From Deroplatys truncata (taxonomy: Eukaryota > Arthropoda > Insecta > Mantodea > Mantidae), in contig CM060978.1 in the NCBI GenBank assembly GCA_030765065.1, positions 218,569,498 through 218,633,497 of the forward strand: a stretch of 64,000 nt of DNA, read 5' to 3'. Both the position numbers and the translations under genes were made by a program. Positions 23,593 through 34,485 of the stretch are shown here, in pieces (the stretch's first letter is position 1; every line of letters starts with the position of its first letter). Under the pieces are notes generated by a model that had not been told where the DNA came from, did no database searches, and saw only the letters and a program-made list of their open reading frames with translations.

Positions 23593-26500
23593 CTAGTGGA
23601 GCTTAAATCTGAATATCCAAGGCTGGAATGGCCCTGTTCTGTGTTGCCGAATCATCTGCCATCTCTCAGCACGTAAAAATTGTCGTAGATGAGGCAGTAC
23701 ACAATCAGCTGGATCGTCCAACGTTTGTAGCCAAGTAAAGGTGCCCATAATCAGCCAGAGTAGGGAATTATACAATGGTGGGCTTACTTTAGGAAGGTTC
23801 AAATGCAAAATATCAGAGGGTTGAGGAATCCATCCGGTAGGTATCCAAGTACGACAATATCCTAAAACCCAAGTCCAGATCACAGTTTTACCGGAACATT
23901 CCATCAGTCGATGAGGAAGGGAATCTGCGGCATTACAAAGTGGGCAGTTGTGGGAAATAGCCATCCGGTGGCGATAGAGTTTGTCCGCCGTTGGAAGGAT
24001 TTCGTTTACCACCGCATAGGTTACTGCCATCCAATCGAAGTTAATCTGTGGCAGGCTAAAACATCTCCAAATGCGTCTCCAGGGCAGTTGTGGGTATTTC
24101 AGCTGGACATGATGGATAATAGGAGTAGCTTGAAAAAGAAAGGTGTAAATCTTCTTCACCGTACTAAAGTCACCATTCCCCACTTTCTCCGGTGGTAACT
24201 TCTCCAAGACCTGATAAACTTCACGTAACATTTGGGGAACCTTGTCACGCTCGCCCCGATTAAAAAAGGATGAGTATTGTCGTTGTAGCGCAATATCCAC
24301 GGGGTCACCCTGGTTATTCATGGCAAGCAAGAGCATTCGAATCATCAAGGCCTGAGACTGACGAACCACCTCTAATAATCCCCAGCCACCTTCACCTTTA
24401 GGGAGACGGAGTTGCGTACGCGCAATGCGATAAAGCTTTCCTGTCCAGATAAAATAACCTAATATCTGTTCTATTCTCTGGCAATGGCGTTTTGAGGGCG
24501 GAAGAACAGATGCAAGGAACCAAATTCTGCTGAGCGCAAAGCTATTACAAAACCATATACGTTGTACCAAATTCAGCATCCTGGTTTTCTGCTGATACAT
24601 CACACCACGTAAGATATTAATGCGAGACGTCCAGTTGTATTCCCGCATATCCTCTGCGTCAGTACTAAAGTAGATCCCCAGAACCTTCGTACGCTGCACA
24701 ACAGGTATGCCCAAAACTGATGTATCCGGAGGTTGTAACCCAATGGGCAATATCTCGGACTTCCTCATATTAAATGTCATTCCGGTATTCTCCTCATATT
24801 GCTGTAAACAATCTTTTAGGCGTATAATATCGCGGGGTGTGGTAACCATTACAGTAATATCGTCAGCGTAGGCTCGTACCACCAGTCTCTGACCATACAC
24901 ATCGATTCCGGTAAGAGTAGATTGAAGACGTCGAAGTAAAGGATCAACATACAAGGCAAATAGTATCATAGACATGGGACAACCTTGTCGGACGGAACGT
25001 TTAACCGGTATAGCAGCTGTGAGATACCCATTGCAGAGAATCTTAGACGAAGCAACATCATATAGGGCTCGGATAAGATTACGGAGCTTATCGGGCACTT
25101 TCAAGGCAACCAAACGTTTCCATAGTGCCCCGTGAACGACGTTGTCAAAGGCCTTCTCAAGATCTAAATTAATGACTGCAGCGGACTGGTGTTCCTGTGC
25201 ACAGTGCAATATACCACCTCTCAATGCCGCCAGCGTATGATGAATGGCCGTCCCCTTATGTACGGCAGCCTGCATCTCGCTAAGTATATAGGGTAGAATC
25301 TTCTGCATACGAACACTAATGATTTTAACAAACAACTTGTAGTCACAGTTCAATAACGTGATCGGCCGATAATCCTGTGGAGTCTTCGGCTGCGCACACT
25401 TCGGAAGCTGGACCACTATCCCATCTGCAAAAGTAGGCGGCAATCGCTCTGAGGTCCACATTATCTGGAAAACTTGAAGTAATTCTTCCCGAATATAGCG
25501 CCAACAGTGCTTGTAAAATTCATATGGTAGACCATCAGGTCCTGGAGACGCATGCAACTTTGACGACTGGATCACTTCCATGAACTCTGCTGCTGAAACA
25601 GGCGTCGTATCATGCCGCAGCTCCTCCGGGACAACCGGAGCAACCCCAGACATATACTCGTCCACAGCACTGGAGCATTCCGCTAGGACGGAGAAGCGTT
25701 GGACGTAAAAGGAGTGCACTTCACGAAGAATTCCGGCTGTAGTGGAAATTTTCTGTCCATCAACCTCCAAATGAGTGATGAGCTTCCGGCGACCATGTTT
25801 ACGTTCCTTCGCCAGATGGTAAAAACTCGCCTTTTCCCCAAAAACCACTTCCGCCGAGTGTACTTTGGACAAACACCCCTGTAACGCGTTAGATTTTCGG
25901 ACCTTAATGTGTTCTTTGATGCCTCTCATAAGAGACTGAACATCATCTCCTTGCTGTTGGCGTATGTGTAGTTCCTGAAGGACTTGCAGGTAATAGTCCA
26001 TGGTTTCCCTCCTAGCCAGAGCTCGACGACAGGCTGCAGCCCGAAAGAAATAACGAAGCGCAGGCTTGGCTTTACACACCCACCAGAAGGCTTTATTCTG
26101 TGCTAGCAGAAAGGATACCCGCAACCGCGACCAAAGATCCTGGAAATCCCTTAGCACGTCCTCATCCATAAGCAACGAGCAGTTTAATTTCCAATAACCT
26201 CTACCTCTACTGTAGATCGCTGCCCTACCTTCAAAGGCATGTATGAGTGCATTATGATCACTGAATGCGACAGGCACTATCTCTGTACGATGAAGACGTG
26301 ATAAGAGTTCAGCCGGCACATACATGCGGTCCAGTCGCGATGCGGATAGGCCTCTCACGAAAGTAAATTGTACTGCGGAACCATGCGTATGCTCCCAGGT
26401 ATCCTTTAACCGCATTTGCTCCACCAGCTGCTGCAAAGTAACACATCCATTAAAGGCTCCACGTTGATCTTTGGCCGCCAACGTACAATTAAAGTCACCG

Positions 26501-26898
26501 ACAAGTACAAAGGTAGCACCCGATGGGATATGGGTCAGGAGGTCTTGCCGAAAAAACTCCTCTCGTTGTTTGCGTTTAGTACTACCAGCAGGTGCGTAGA
26601 TATTCACGAAAGTCACGTCATCATACACTGCCGAAAGAACCCTACCGGAAGGATGGTATCCAAAACTGTGTAATCGTAAGCCTTGTCTGTAAACAATCGC
26701 CGTACCGGAACCCTCGGGGCCAAGATTGGTCTCGTAATCGAAGCCATACAAAAAATCCAGATTACAAAGATTCACCTCCTGTAAAAAACATATGTCTATG
26801 TCATTACTGATCAAAAAGTCCCTTAAAAGTTGTTGTTTAATAACCTGTCGCAGGCCGCTAACGTTGAGCGAAGCCCATATTTGAAGACCTACCGGCAT
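23593..26898 (-). CDS. LINE ORF2: endonuclease-reverse transcriptase
   Basis: 1101 residues, uninterrupted. The N-terminal 225 residues form an apurinic/apyrimidinic-type endonuclease that nicks the target. Its motifs are Asn12, Glu41 (FLQEV), Tyr101-Pro103 (IYAP), GDFN at 134-137, SRLDR at 187-191 and SDH at 213-215. The reverse transcriptase occupies roughly 440-760, with 'SPGPDGLPYEFYK', 'DYRPITLLNCDYKLF', 'INLDLEKAFDNV', 'RQGCPMSMILF' and the catalytic YADD at about 677-680 (24859-24870). Near 980-1000 is a C-terminal zinc knuckle, CPLC-x7-H-x4-C. I chose the first Met because it precedes the first endonuclease motif by only 11 residues. The product would copy the element's own RNA at the nicked target. 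All catalytic residues I can check are present. Confidence 0.95.
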   Translation of the reverse strand: MPVGLQIWASLNVSGLRQVIKQQLLRDFLISNDIDICFLQEVNLCNLDFLYGFDYETNLGPEGSGTAIVYRQGLRLHSFGYHPSGRVLSAVYDDVTFVNIYAPAGSTKRKQREEFFRQDLLTHIPSGATFVLVGDFNCTLAAKDQRGAFNGCVTLQQLVEQMRLKDTWEHTHGSAVQFTFVRGLSASRLDRMYVPAELLSRLHRTEIVPVAFSDHNALIHAFEGRAAIYSRGRGYWKLNCSLLMDEDVLRDFQDLWSRLRVSFLLAQNKAFWWVCKAKPALRYFFRAAACRRALARRETMDYYLQVLQELHIRQQQGDDVQSLMRGIKEHIKVRKSNALQGCLSKVHSAEVVFGEKASFYHLAKERKHGRRKLITHLEVDGQKISTTAGILREVHSFYVQRFSVLAECSSAVDEYMSGVAPVVPEELRHDTTPVSAAEFMEVIQSSKLHASPGPDGLPYEFYKHCWRYIREELLQVFQIMWTSERLPPTFADGIVVQLPKCAQPKTPQDYRPITLLNCDYKLFVKIISVRMQKILPYILSEMQAAVHKGTAIHHTLAALRGGILHCAQEHQSAAVINLDLEKAFDNVVHGALWKRLVALKVPDKLRNLIRALYDVASSKILCNGYLTAAIPVKRSVRQGCPMSMILFALYVDPLLRRLQSTLTGIDVYGQRLVVRAYADDITVMVTTPRDIIRLKDCLQQYEENTGMTFNMRKSEILPIGLQPPDTSVLGIPVVQRTKVLGIYFSTDAEDMREYNWTSRINILRGVMYQQKTRMLNLVQRIWFCNSFALSRIWFLASVLPPSKRHCQRIEQILGYFIWTGKLYRIARTQLRLPKGEGGWGLLEVVRQSQALMIRMLLLAMNNQGDPVDIALQRQYSSFFNRGERDKVPQMLREVYQVLEKLPPEKVGNGDFSTVKKIYTFLFQATPIIHHVQLKYPQLPWRRIWRCFSLPQINFDWMAVTYAVVNEILPTADKLYRHRMAISHNCPLCNAADSLPHRLMECSGKTVIWTWVLGYCRTWIPTGWIPQPSDILHLNLPKVSPPLYNSLLWLIMGTFTWLQTLDDPADCVLPHLRQFLRAERWQMIRQHRTGPFQPWIFRFKLH

Positions 26899-26973
26899 TT
26901 AAAGGGCAAGGATCGTATATTCAATAGTTGCAAGCGGAGAACAACCAGTGAGCACTGCAGAAACAACACAATC

Positions 26974-28188
26974 TCAATCATCACTATCCGGGTGCGGGTC
27001 ATCCTTTGTAAGTTTAGGGGAACGTTGGTGATCCTCAAAATCATCGCTGTCATCTACTGCCGGCCGCTTGCCTGAGTCCGCCTCTTTCGTTGTGGAACGA
27101 GCCGGAGAGTTACCGGGCAACGGTTGCACATCTTGGGAGTGCTGTCGTGTCATGGCACTTTCTACATCCATCCGCCTATGCTGGCTCCGTATCCGAGGAT
27201 CTCGACTAGACAAAGAAGCAGAAGACTTTTGCCTTAAAAGTGCTACCTCACTCGCCGATATCTCTACTTCTTCATCACAAACGATCTCCATATCCCCATC
27301 CTGAGAATTTTGCGAAAAAGAGGGTACCTCGGGCATTTCGAATGCCGACTTCCGATCAACAAAGGGCGTAATAGATCCGTCCACAATTGCATGTTCGGTT
27401 GCTGCAGTCAACAGCGGTGTCTCCGCCCCAGCAGGACCACCACTTCCTGAATCTGAAGAGCGCGCTGGAAGGTTCACCGACAAAGGTTCTACCACAGACG
27501 TTTGTGACATAATGGAAGCCTGCTTCTGGGCGACTGCATCAGAAGAGGTGGCAACACTCGCCGCCTCACTGAAGGTTACCGGTCGATTCCTTGGAGTTAT
27601 AGGTAGCCGCGTGGCACGTAGAGGACAAGCTGCTTCTAAGTGGGTAGTGTCATGACACAAATGACAAGCCTGTGGTTGGCCGATGTAACTGATGGCAATC
27701 AAATACGAATCGATAACTAAACTAGCCGGTATATGACGTTTGAGCCCCATTTTTACAGCATGCACTCCGTTGTTAGACGAAAGAAGATACTGTGAGCCCC
27801 ATCTTTCCCTACGGATATCATACACTGTACCATATTTACTTAGTTCCTGTGACAGTACCGTAAAGTGCACCTCAGAAGGCAGGTTAAACACCCGAACATT
27901 TACTGTTTGCTGATCACCTGGTGTAATATTCACCTTTGTTATGTCGCCGGAGGCGTATGTAAAACTTTGTTCCTCTTTAAACCGCGAGAGAAGATTATCA
28001 TACAATACCGCCGATAACAACTTCACATAGATAGCTCGTTCCCTGGTGTGAAGCTGGAGCGTGTCGACCTGATCAGCTTGAAGCCCCATGAAGTTCACTA
28101 GCCACTGGTGGATTTCTAGTGCAGTGGGTTTAATCGCCGTCGTCGTAAACTGAATTTTGAGAGTATTCACACGTTTATAAACCGCCAT
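26974..28188 (-). CDS. LINE ORF1: RNA-binding gag-like protein
   Basis: 404 residues, uninterrupted, ending 75 bp before the ORF2 start. Residues ~90-165 (TVNVRVFNLPSEV onward) look like an RRM-type fold, followed by 'GVHAVKMGLKRHIPASLVID'. A single CCHC knuckle, CHLC-x4-H-x4-C, lies near residues 174-188. The C-terminal half is Ser/Pro/acidic-rich and low in complexity ('SSDSGSGGPAGAETP', 'DDSDDFEDH'). This layout fits ORF1 proteins of Tx1/L1-like elements, which coat the RNA into a ribonucleoprotein. Translation of ORF2 probably follows by reinitiation or internal entry across the short gap. Confidence 0.9.
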   Translation of the reverse strand: MAVYKRVNTLKIQFTTTAIKPTALEIHQWLVNFMGLQADQVDTLQLHTRERAIYVKLLSAVLYDNLLSRFKEEQSFTYASGDITKVNITPGDQQTVNVRVFNLPSEVHFTVLSQELSKYGTVYDIRRERWGSQYLLSSNNGVHAVKMGLKRHIPASLVIDSYLIAISYIGQPQACHLCHDTTHLEAACPLRATRLPITPRNRPVTFSEAASVATSSDAVAQKQASIMSQTSVVEPLSVNLPARSSDSGSGGPAGAETPLLTAATEHAIVDGSITPFVDRKSAFEMPEVPSFSQNSQDGDMEIVCDEEVEISASEVALLRQKSSASLSSRDPRIRSQHRRMDVESAMTRQHSQDVQPLPGNSPARSTTKEADSGKRPAVDDSDDFEDHQRSPKLTKDDPHPDSDD

Positions 28189-28366
28189 GGTTACCGTTTA
28201 GAACTTACAAAACAAGAAAGAAAGTATACCCAATTAAACAAGCGTGTACTCGGAGACACTGCAAACTGTACACAACAGCAAACAAATAACTCGCACCAGT
28301 GCCGGCCGGTTACACTAACACACAGCGGACAGACAACCTCACGGCACGCCTGCCACTGCACGACTG
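28189..28366 (-). promoter_or_regulatory. LINE 5' leader, putative internal promoter
   Basis: Short GC-rich leader between the presumed element start (minus strand, CTCAGTCGTGCAGTGG near 28366) and ORF1. Full-length LINEs usually carry an internal pol II promoter here. 'CTCAGTCGTG' at the very start contains a TCAGT initiator-like sequence. Position and composition are seen; promoter function is inferred. Confidence 0.5.
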
Positions 28367-28373
28367 AGAGGTT
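28367..28373. repeat. LINE target duplication, right copy
   Basis: AGAGGTT, matching 23222-23228. Confidence 0.75.
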
Positions 28374-31300
28374 GGAAATAAGGTTAGAAGTAGTTTTTGA
28401 AAGTAGTGCAATAAGACTCGTACCTAATAGCGTAAGTATCCAAAGTTTTATGCAGATTGGTCAAATGGTGCAACTTTGTACATAAGGGGTTAAAATACGG
28501 GTGGAGCTAGCTTCTTGAAGTTCTTTGGTGCCATATGATTTTCGCCAAGATCTACAGGCCAAGAGCATACATTTGTGTTCTGATTTACCAAGCAGTATAG
28601 GTTTGTCTACATAGGTTTAAAGGTGGCTTTTATAAATTTAAAGTATTATATAAATGAAAGTAGGTTTAGATGGTTCTTGGAAGTTGTAAGATAATCTGTG
28701 ATTTTGGTCCACTCCTCTAAATTATGCAGTAGCTTTTTTGATCATATTGATCATGCTGGTTTAAATAGTGTAGACTTATACAAAGGTGGTTTAAAACATG
28801 GCAGAGTTAGAGTTGTAAAGTAGCTTAGAATTGTTGGGTCCTGTAGTATAAGTGTACGAAGTTTCATCTAGAAGAATGTTGGTGTTGAAAATTAATACTG
28901 AATGTAAGGGTAGCCATCCCTTTTATCAGAAACCAAAACCCAACTGTATCCGGTTTTGTCAAAATGATACCAAAAATACAAAACATTAGGTTCAGAAAAA
29001 TCAGAGGGAAATGTGAAGGTATGAACACGATATGGCACTCCGCACTAAAACAAATCAATTTCAAAATACTTTAAGACTCCCCAATTATCCCTTTGGGCTT
29101 GAAGACATTAAAAGGTCTGGCAAATGTGAAATAAAGTTCCAAAGGTGGCCTCTGATATTCATATTCAACGAAATGAAATTGAAATTTGATGACACGAATA
29201 TGAATAAGAAAACCCAAACTCCGCGTTTTAAAATTTTGGGAAACATTATATAGCCGGCGACCATATACAGGAATGGGACGTTTCAATGTTGGAAGAATTA
29301 TCAAAACGGAGTGGTTTTTGATACTACCTACAGACGCGCGCGCACACACACACACATACATAATTACATACATACATATAAATTGTTTTCGTTTACAATA
29401 ACCATGCATGCGCTACTAACTACGTAACCCATCAGCTTTTTAAGACTTCAGCTCCTGGAAATCTTTGAATATTTCCGAGAATATTATGCTGTCTTAGACG
29501 AAGTGATCTTCTTTCTTAGTTCTTTAGTGGGGAAGAAGGCTCTGTATTTCAAGTAATGAAATACAATTAGGCAGAAGACACATCAGCGGTACCACTTGAA
29601 TCACAGTTAAGCATTCAGACATTCCAAAAATTCCACAAACTGTTTGCACAGGATAGCTTTCCAGAGACACCTTTGTCGCACATAATAGAGTATCGCAAAC
29701 ACTTCTTGAAGCATGTGTGAGATATGGCCGACCCTTGCCAGAATTCAATTATTCAATTAGTTTTACAGAAACATGCCCATTTTTCGTTGATTTGTGGCGG
29801 AGAAGAGTAAAACGTAGATTGCATGTTGTTACTTTCTATGCAAGTCGTACAATATGTCCCGTTATATAACAAACCAAACTTCTTTTCCAGCACTAATTTC
29901 AATTAAGTTTGGCACGTGGTTTTTTAGTCTGGAATATGAATTTCGCTGCCAACAATTAAAATGTTGTCTTCAATTTGTGTCTGTATTGCACTTTTCTCTT
30001 CTCAGTTAATTTTTTAAGAGAATGATTTTTTTTTTACAAAAGAGTTGAGAGGAAGCTCAAATTTCTATTCACAATTTTCACCTTTAGATAAAGTAAGCCT
30101 TGCAGGTATGTAAATAGACTGCATAAAGTCAACAGTGGACGGATAATCATCGCAGCTGTATTTGTGTTAAACTGCATTTTTTTCCCTAGCTTAACTTCAT
30201 CGAAAATTAGCACTCAATACGTTCGTCCTGTTCCTTTTCGATTAAAAAATCTCCTACTGCATTTTTAGTATAGTAATTCATGCCATAAGGACATTTAAGC
30301 AGTTTTACTAATTTTCTTAAGTGAGCTACCGAGGACAGCAGGAGGAACTGATGGCTGAAAGACTGTCTATAACTCCTAGATTTTATTTTCAAAAGCAGAT
30401 AATCCAGGGGAGATTCATCATACGTCATCCTTTTTTTATTTTGTAACATTGATCTTCTTAAACCTGTGTCTACTATAATCTTCTGTTATTCCCCCTGCTA
30501 AGAGATGCAAACCATAAACCATCTCGAATGCGTTAAAATGGTGTTGTATTTAACATTTGCAATGTTACCTCTGGAAGATTTATTTTAGTGTTGGTAATTT
30601 TGAACTTATAATGTGTCCTTATCAAATTTATTTTCCGTTTCATTAATTTATTCAACACAGCGCTCATCTCCATGGCATCCTTTTCAGTTCTCAGGTTCAA
30701 TGAACTGCCGCAAACAGGCTCATTTGCACTGTTGACTTCATTTATAGAGGCCGTATTGCTAAAGGCAATTTTGCCCACCACCAAAGTGTATCTTTTGCAG
30801 GGAGATTTACGTTTCTTCATTTTGCCTTTGAAAAGTACTAGGGTAAGCTAGGAAACATGTGCGGAACTGTATTTGACTTTGGGTTCCATATCTGTCTTGG
30901 TATTTCTCCTGTTTCTTTGTTTACTTTTACTTATAGTTACTCCACTTTTTATGCAACTACATCAACGTTTATTAAACATTAGTGGAAAAGTGAATGTCGC
31001 ACACATAACAGCTATGAGCAAGTTTTCTGTCTTTTCTAGAGATAGCGTTTACCTATTTTAAGACAGTACTGTCTTTGAGTGGTCTAAAGAAGTATCTCGT
31101 TCCTGTAGAAGAATGCGAGACCTGCAGCAGGGTGATAAAACATGTAGGCATCTTGCAATTCTTTGTGCACTATATTTATAAAATAATACTTATGCAGATG
31201 TTTAGCACATAACACAATCTGTACTGATTAACACAGATGCAATCTGAAGACAGTAAGCTGACTGACATTTGTCACAAACGTAAGAGTTTACTCGGCTGAG

Positions 31301-31903
31301 CATTATAAAGCAATCAACATGGTGACTAATAATGACTAAACCAGCATACCTGTCCAACCTTCAGTGCGTTCTTCGTACACAGCCATTCACAATTGTTGTT
31401 ATTTACATTGTAAAGTGCTTCATACAAATGTTGTTTAGTGTTTTATGAGTAAGAAAACAGCATAAAACAGGTTACTATTTAAAAAACTTAAATTGATCCT
31501 ATAATGACCATCACAACGTCCTCCAAATAAAACACGACTGGTGGCATTTACTTTCACCCATAATATCAAGCAACTTTTATTCAAGATATTTGTTTCTTCA
31601 ACGCTTAGTTTTAGAGATATTGTACAGTCTCAGCTTAAATGGTCCATCCTGTATATAAAATTTACATTCGGTTATAGCAATCCTAGAAAGGATACCCTGT
31701 TTCTAGACAGATCTTGCACTTAGTAAACACATCAGTGGACGAATTTATGCAGCCGTTATATTGAAAAACAGACGCCGGATGATGTCTTTTATTGCGTCGA
31801 ATACTTTTGCCTCAACATACCGCAGGAAATAATCATACGAATTTGGTTCCGAAGAGCGAGCATTCCAGTCCATCATTCTGTCATTAACAGAAATATTTCT
31901 GTT
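28374..31903. other. No gene recognised
   Basis: AT-rich spacer. A short CA/CATA run lies near 29337-29385. Minus-strand open stretches at 30207-30449 and 30533-30820 have no motif I recognise; the latter starts with a basic 'MKKRKSPCKRYTL' and could be a decayed exon, without further support. Confidence 0.5.
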
Positions 31904-32697
31904 TGTGCTGTTATGTGTTCCTTTTGTGTTTTGTATCTGTGTTATACATCCAGCCAGTCACTTTACGTTGCCTGTCCCCTTGCTTAATGCACTCTTTGGT
32001 GCTCTCTTTTTTTCTCCTCTCTGGTTTGCTTACGTGGCATATGCTTTGGCCGTACGCGGTGAGTGGTGGATTTCTGTCGCATTGCAGGGATAGCTCTCTG
32101 CCCGGCAACTACTCATCCGGATTGTGGAAGTTTTTTGTAATGGATTTAAGGAACGTCTTTTGTGATTATTTGTGGATCGGCCTTATGTATCGATCTTGAT
32201 TATGATCGGTCTTGATCAACATACTTAGCAACTATTTGACTAGATAAACATAATTAAATATATTGGTCTGATGTTTATAGTGGCCTTGTTTTATAAAGTT
32301 TCTAAACTGATTTTGTTTGTTGAATTTTTGTTTTACTTAAGTTTTGCTGTATTTAAAACTTGCCTTACTGCTCTGCTCAATTGGTTTTGGTTGGTTTACT
32401 ATTTAAGCCATCTTTGTTTTACAGTTATTCTTTTAAGGTTGCTTTAGGTTCTGGTTATTAATGTTTGTTTATTATTATCATTAAATTACCCCAAAAAAAC
32501 TTAAAAAAACTTACGAACTTAGTATATTTTTGAGAGTTCTGGTTTCCATCTTATTTTTCTCCCCTACGGCACTCGTTAGGGCTTCCCTTTTCGCTTGGCC
32601 GGGGTTCCCTAACTCAGTCAAACCTTCTTAAGCGTCTGCATGGTTTCGCTGCCTTGCTCCAGTGTAATGTTTTGGGAGAAACAGCGGAACCATTGCA
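31904..32697 (+). repeat. 5' LTR, 360 bp shorter than the 3' LTR
   Basis: 794 bp. Nearly identical to the 3' LTR except for an 11 bp insertion near its start and one large gap. Where the 3' LTR has 39039-39398, this LTR has only 19 bp of unrelated filler (32190-32208). Confidence 0.9.
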
Positions 32698-32703
32698 AAT
32701 TAC

Positions 32704-32720
32704 TGGTAGCAAGAGCGTGG
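32704..32720 (+). other. Primer-binding site (tRNA-iMet type)
   Basis: TGGTAGCAAGAGCGTGG starts six bases after the 5' LTR. TGGTAGCA-GAG matches the complement of the 3' end of initiator methionine tRNA with one extra base. Confidence 0.7.
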
Positions 32721-32825
32721 TTAATTGATTTGTCTGTGTTGGTTAGGGAATATTTTTGGGTTTGTTGTTTGCTCTGTATTCTCCGGATCCCATTTTCTTA
32801 CTTGTACTACATCCGTAGTATCAAG

Positions 32826-34028
32826 ATGGCGGTATCGGTTACTAATATGGACAGATTACGGAAAGGTGAATTGTGGGTAGAGTTGGTTGTACGTGGAGGT
32901 CAATGTTCTATGACAACTGAAGTGGCTATTATGTTGGATGTTTTTCGACTAATTAAGGATGCTCCATTAATTACTGTATCTATTGATCACGTGGTTGTAA
33001 GTAAGTGTGAGTCCACTTGCGCGTTGGCCTTGGCAGAGATTCAGGATAATTTAATGGATTTTGGGCTCGAGGATTCTCCCTCTAAGGCACAGTTGCTCCG
33101 GTGGCAGGTTAGAATTCGGCATTACTTGTTCTATTTAGATTATGTCTTACAGAGATTCCCTACTTTGCAGTCGTGTATAGCGTTGCAAAAGTTAAAGGAT
33201 CAGTTTAAGGAATTAGCCCATAAGGTGGAGGAAGATTTTGGGACTACACAGGATGACACTTGGGCGTCTCCCTTGAATAATCAAGGATTGTCAGATGTGG
33301 TTCGGCCTTCGATTGCGGAGTCTGCGTTTCGGCCACTTAGACTCACTCATCCCCTCCAGCAATTCGTGGAGGGCGTTCAGTTAAACGACATTGTTGATGT
33401 ACCATCGGCTTTACAGTTTCTCTATTTTCTTGTTCGATTGACGCTAATGGCTAAGCGTTATTTGGTACCCACGGCTAAAGTGATAGAATTATTATCTGTC
33501 AAGGTGTCTGGGATAGTTTTGGACCTGTTAAGGCGGTGTGCTGGTTTGGTCGACCCTGTGACTCGCTTTCATTTGGCCCTATTAGACATGTTCATTCCGC
33601 GTAGGGAATGCACGAGGATAATGCAAGACGTATATTTTTGTCCTCAGGGTCTAACGGAATCGTTTACAGAATGTATGGTCCGGGTTAAGGAAATTGCTTT
33701 AGTGTTAGTGCTCTCTGTTACGGAAGCGGAAATTTGTGATGTCATTTTATCAGGACTCAATCCAGTCATCAGCTCGGCTTTTGTTTTAGGACCTTGGCCG
33801 TCAAATTTGCAGCAGTTGGAAGCGTTGGTTCCTAAACTCAATGAAGTTATGCTTGTTGATAGGCTGCGTCTGTCAGAGCCTCCGTGCTCATTAGCAACTC
33901 CTAATACGACTGTATCAGCTCCTTCTTCGGCCATGGTTCCGGTTTCGGGTCGTCTGACCACTATTAAATGCTTTCAGTGTGGTCAGGAAGGCCATGTTGT
34001 CGAAATTGTCCCAATAGGAGGACTGTGA
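32826..34028 (+). CDS. LTR element gag, frame broken at the zinc knuckle
   Basis: About 400 residues from the Met at 32826 (MAVSVTNMDRLRKGELWVEL). An upstream in-frame ATG at 32640 lies inside the LTR and ahead of the primer site, so I prefer the internal start. The frame is open through capsid-like helical sequence to the first half of a CCHC knuckle, CFQCGQEGH, near 33970-33996. The Cys-rich second half of the knuckle lies in another frame right after, so a small indel has disrupted it. The product would be the particle protein packaging the element RNA. With a broken knuckle it would not package normally. Confidence 0.8.
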   Translation: MAVSVTNMDRLRKGELWVELVVRGGQCSMTTEVAIMLDVFRLIKDAPLITVSIDHVVVSKCESTCALALAEIQDNLMDFGLEDSPSKAQLLRWQVRIRHYLFYLDYVLQRFPTLQSCIALQKLKDQFKELAHKVEEDFGTTQDDTWASPLNNQGLSDVVRPSIAESAFRPLRLTHPLQQFVEGVQLNDIVDVPSALQFLYFLVRLTLMAKRYLVPTAKVIELLSVKVSGIVLDLLRRCAGLVDPVTRFHLALLDMFIPRRECTRIMQDVYFCPQGLTESFTECMVRVKEIALVLVLSVTEAEICDVILSGLNPVISSAFVLGPWPSNLQQLEALVPKLNEVMLVDRLRLSEPPCSLATPNTTVSAPSSAMVPVSGRLTTIKCFQCGQEGHVVEIVPIGGL

Positions 34029-34029
34029 A

Positions 34030-34485
34030 TCGGGGTTTTCTTCGTGTTTCTAGACAGTTTCGACCTTTGTGACGCCAGAAGGTTAAGACGACCATTTGTA
34101 TGTCCCGGCGTATTTGTGGCTATCCGTTTTCGGGTAAACCCTTAGTTCAAGTTTCTCTTGAGAAGTTGCCTTTATTGGCGTTATTAGATTCCGGAAGTTC
34201 TGTCTCTTTGATTCAGCTTGATTGGCTTAGGTTAAATTTACCATGTATTATGTAGCGTGCAACCACGTGTCTGTTGGTTTGTTTGATGGTCAATGGTCAG
34301 GCCTTTCAAGTTACTCAAACCGTATCATGTACTATACGTTTCCCACGTTTTACGTGAAAACATGGTTTTTTCGTCGTTCCCAGGCTTCCTTATGCATGTG
34401 TCCTAGGTGCCGATTTTATGTCAAGGACTGGGATGGCTATTGATTTTTCCACTAGGCAGATCGCTTTTCATTTTGCTCCCGGATA
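34030..34485 (+). pseudogene. LTR element protease region, two stops
   Basis: One frame carries the aspartic protease signature 'LLALLDSGSSVSLIQ' (near 34176-34220) and the later 'VLGADFMSRTGMAIDF' (near 34407-34450). These correspond to the active-site loop and the flap-side/GRD-like segment of retroelement proteases. The frame is interrupted by TAG at 34253-34255 and TGA near 34364, so no active protease can be made. It should process the gag-pol polyprotein. Confidence 0.8.

Larger units (their letters stand above)
23229..28366 (-). mobile_element. Full-length Tx1/L1-type LINE, both ORFs open
   Basis: About 5.1 kb between 7 bp direct repeats (AGAGGTT). On the minus strand the order is a short GC-rich 5' leader (28189-28366), ORF1 with a zinc knuckle, a 75 bp gap, ORF2 with apurinic-type endonuclease and reverse transcriptase, then a 3' region with several A-rich tracts. 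The endonuclease type and the RT motif 'DYRPITLLNCDYKLF' place it in the L1/Tx1 group of non-LTR retrotransposons. Both frames are uninterrupted and the 5' end is present, so it looks like a recent insertion and may still be able to move. The element is visibly more GC-rich than its surroundings. Confidence 0.92.

Noticed and set aside
23342-23606. Phe-rich open frames
   Set aside because: They are the plus-strand reading of the LINE's poly(A) tracts.
30207-30820. Minus-strand frames with basic residues as a gene
   Set aside because: No recognisable motif, no splice or promoter support.
32640-32825. Upstream 62 codons of the gag frame
   Set aside because: They lie in the LTR and across the primer-binding site, so the Met at 32826 is the more credible start.
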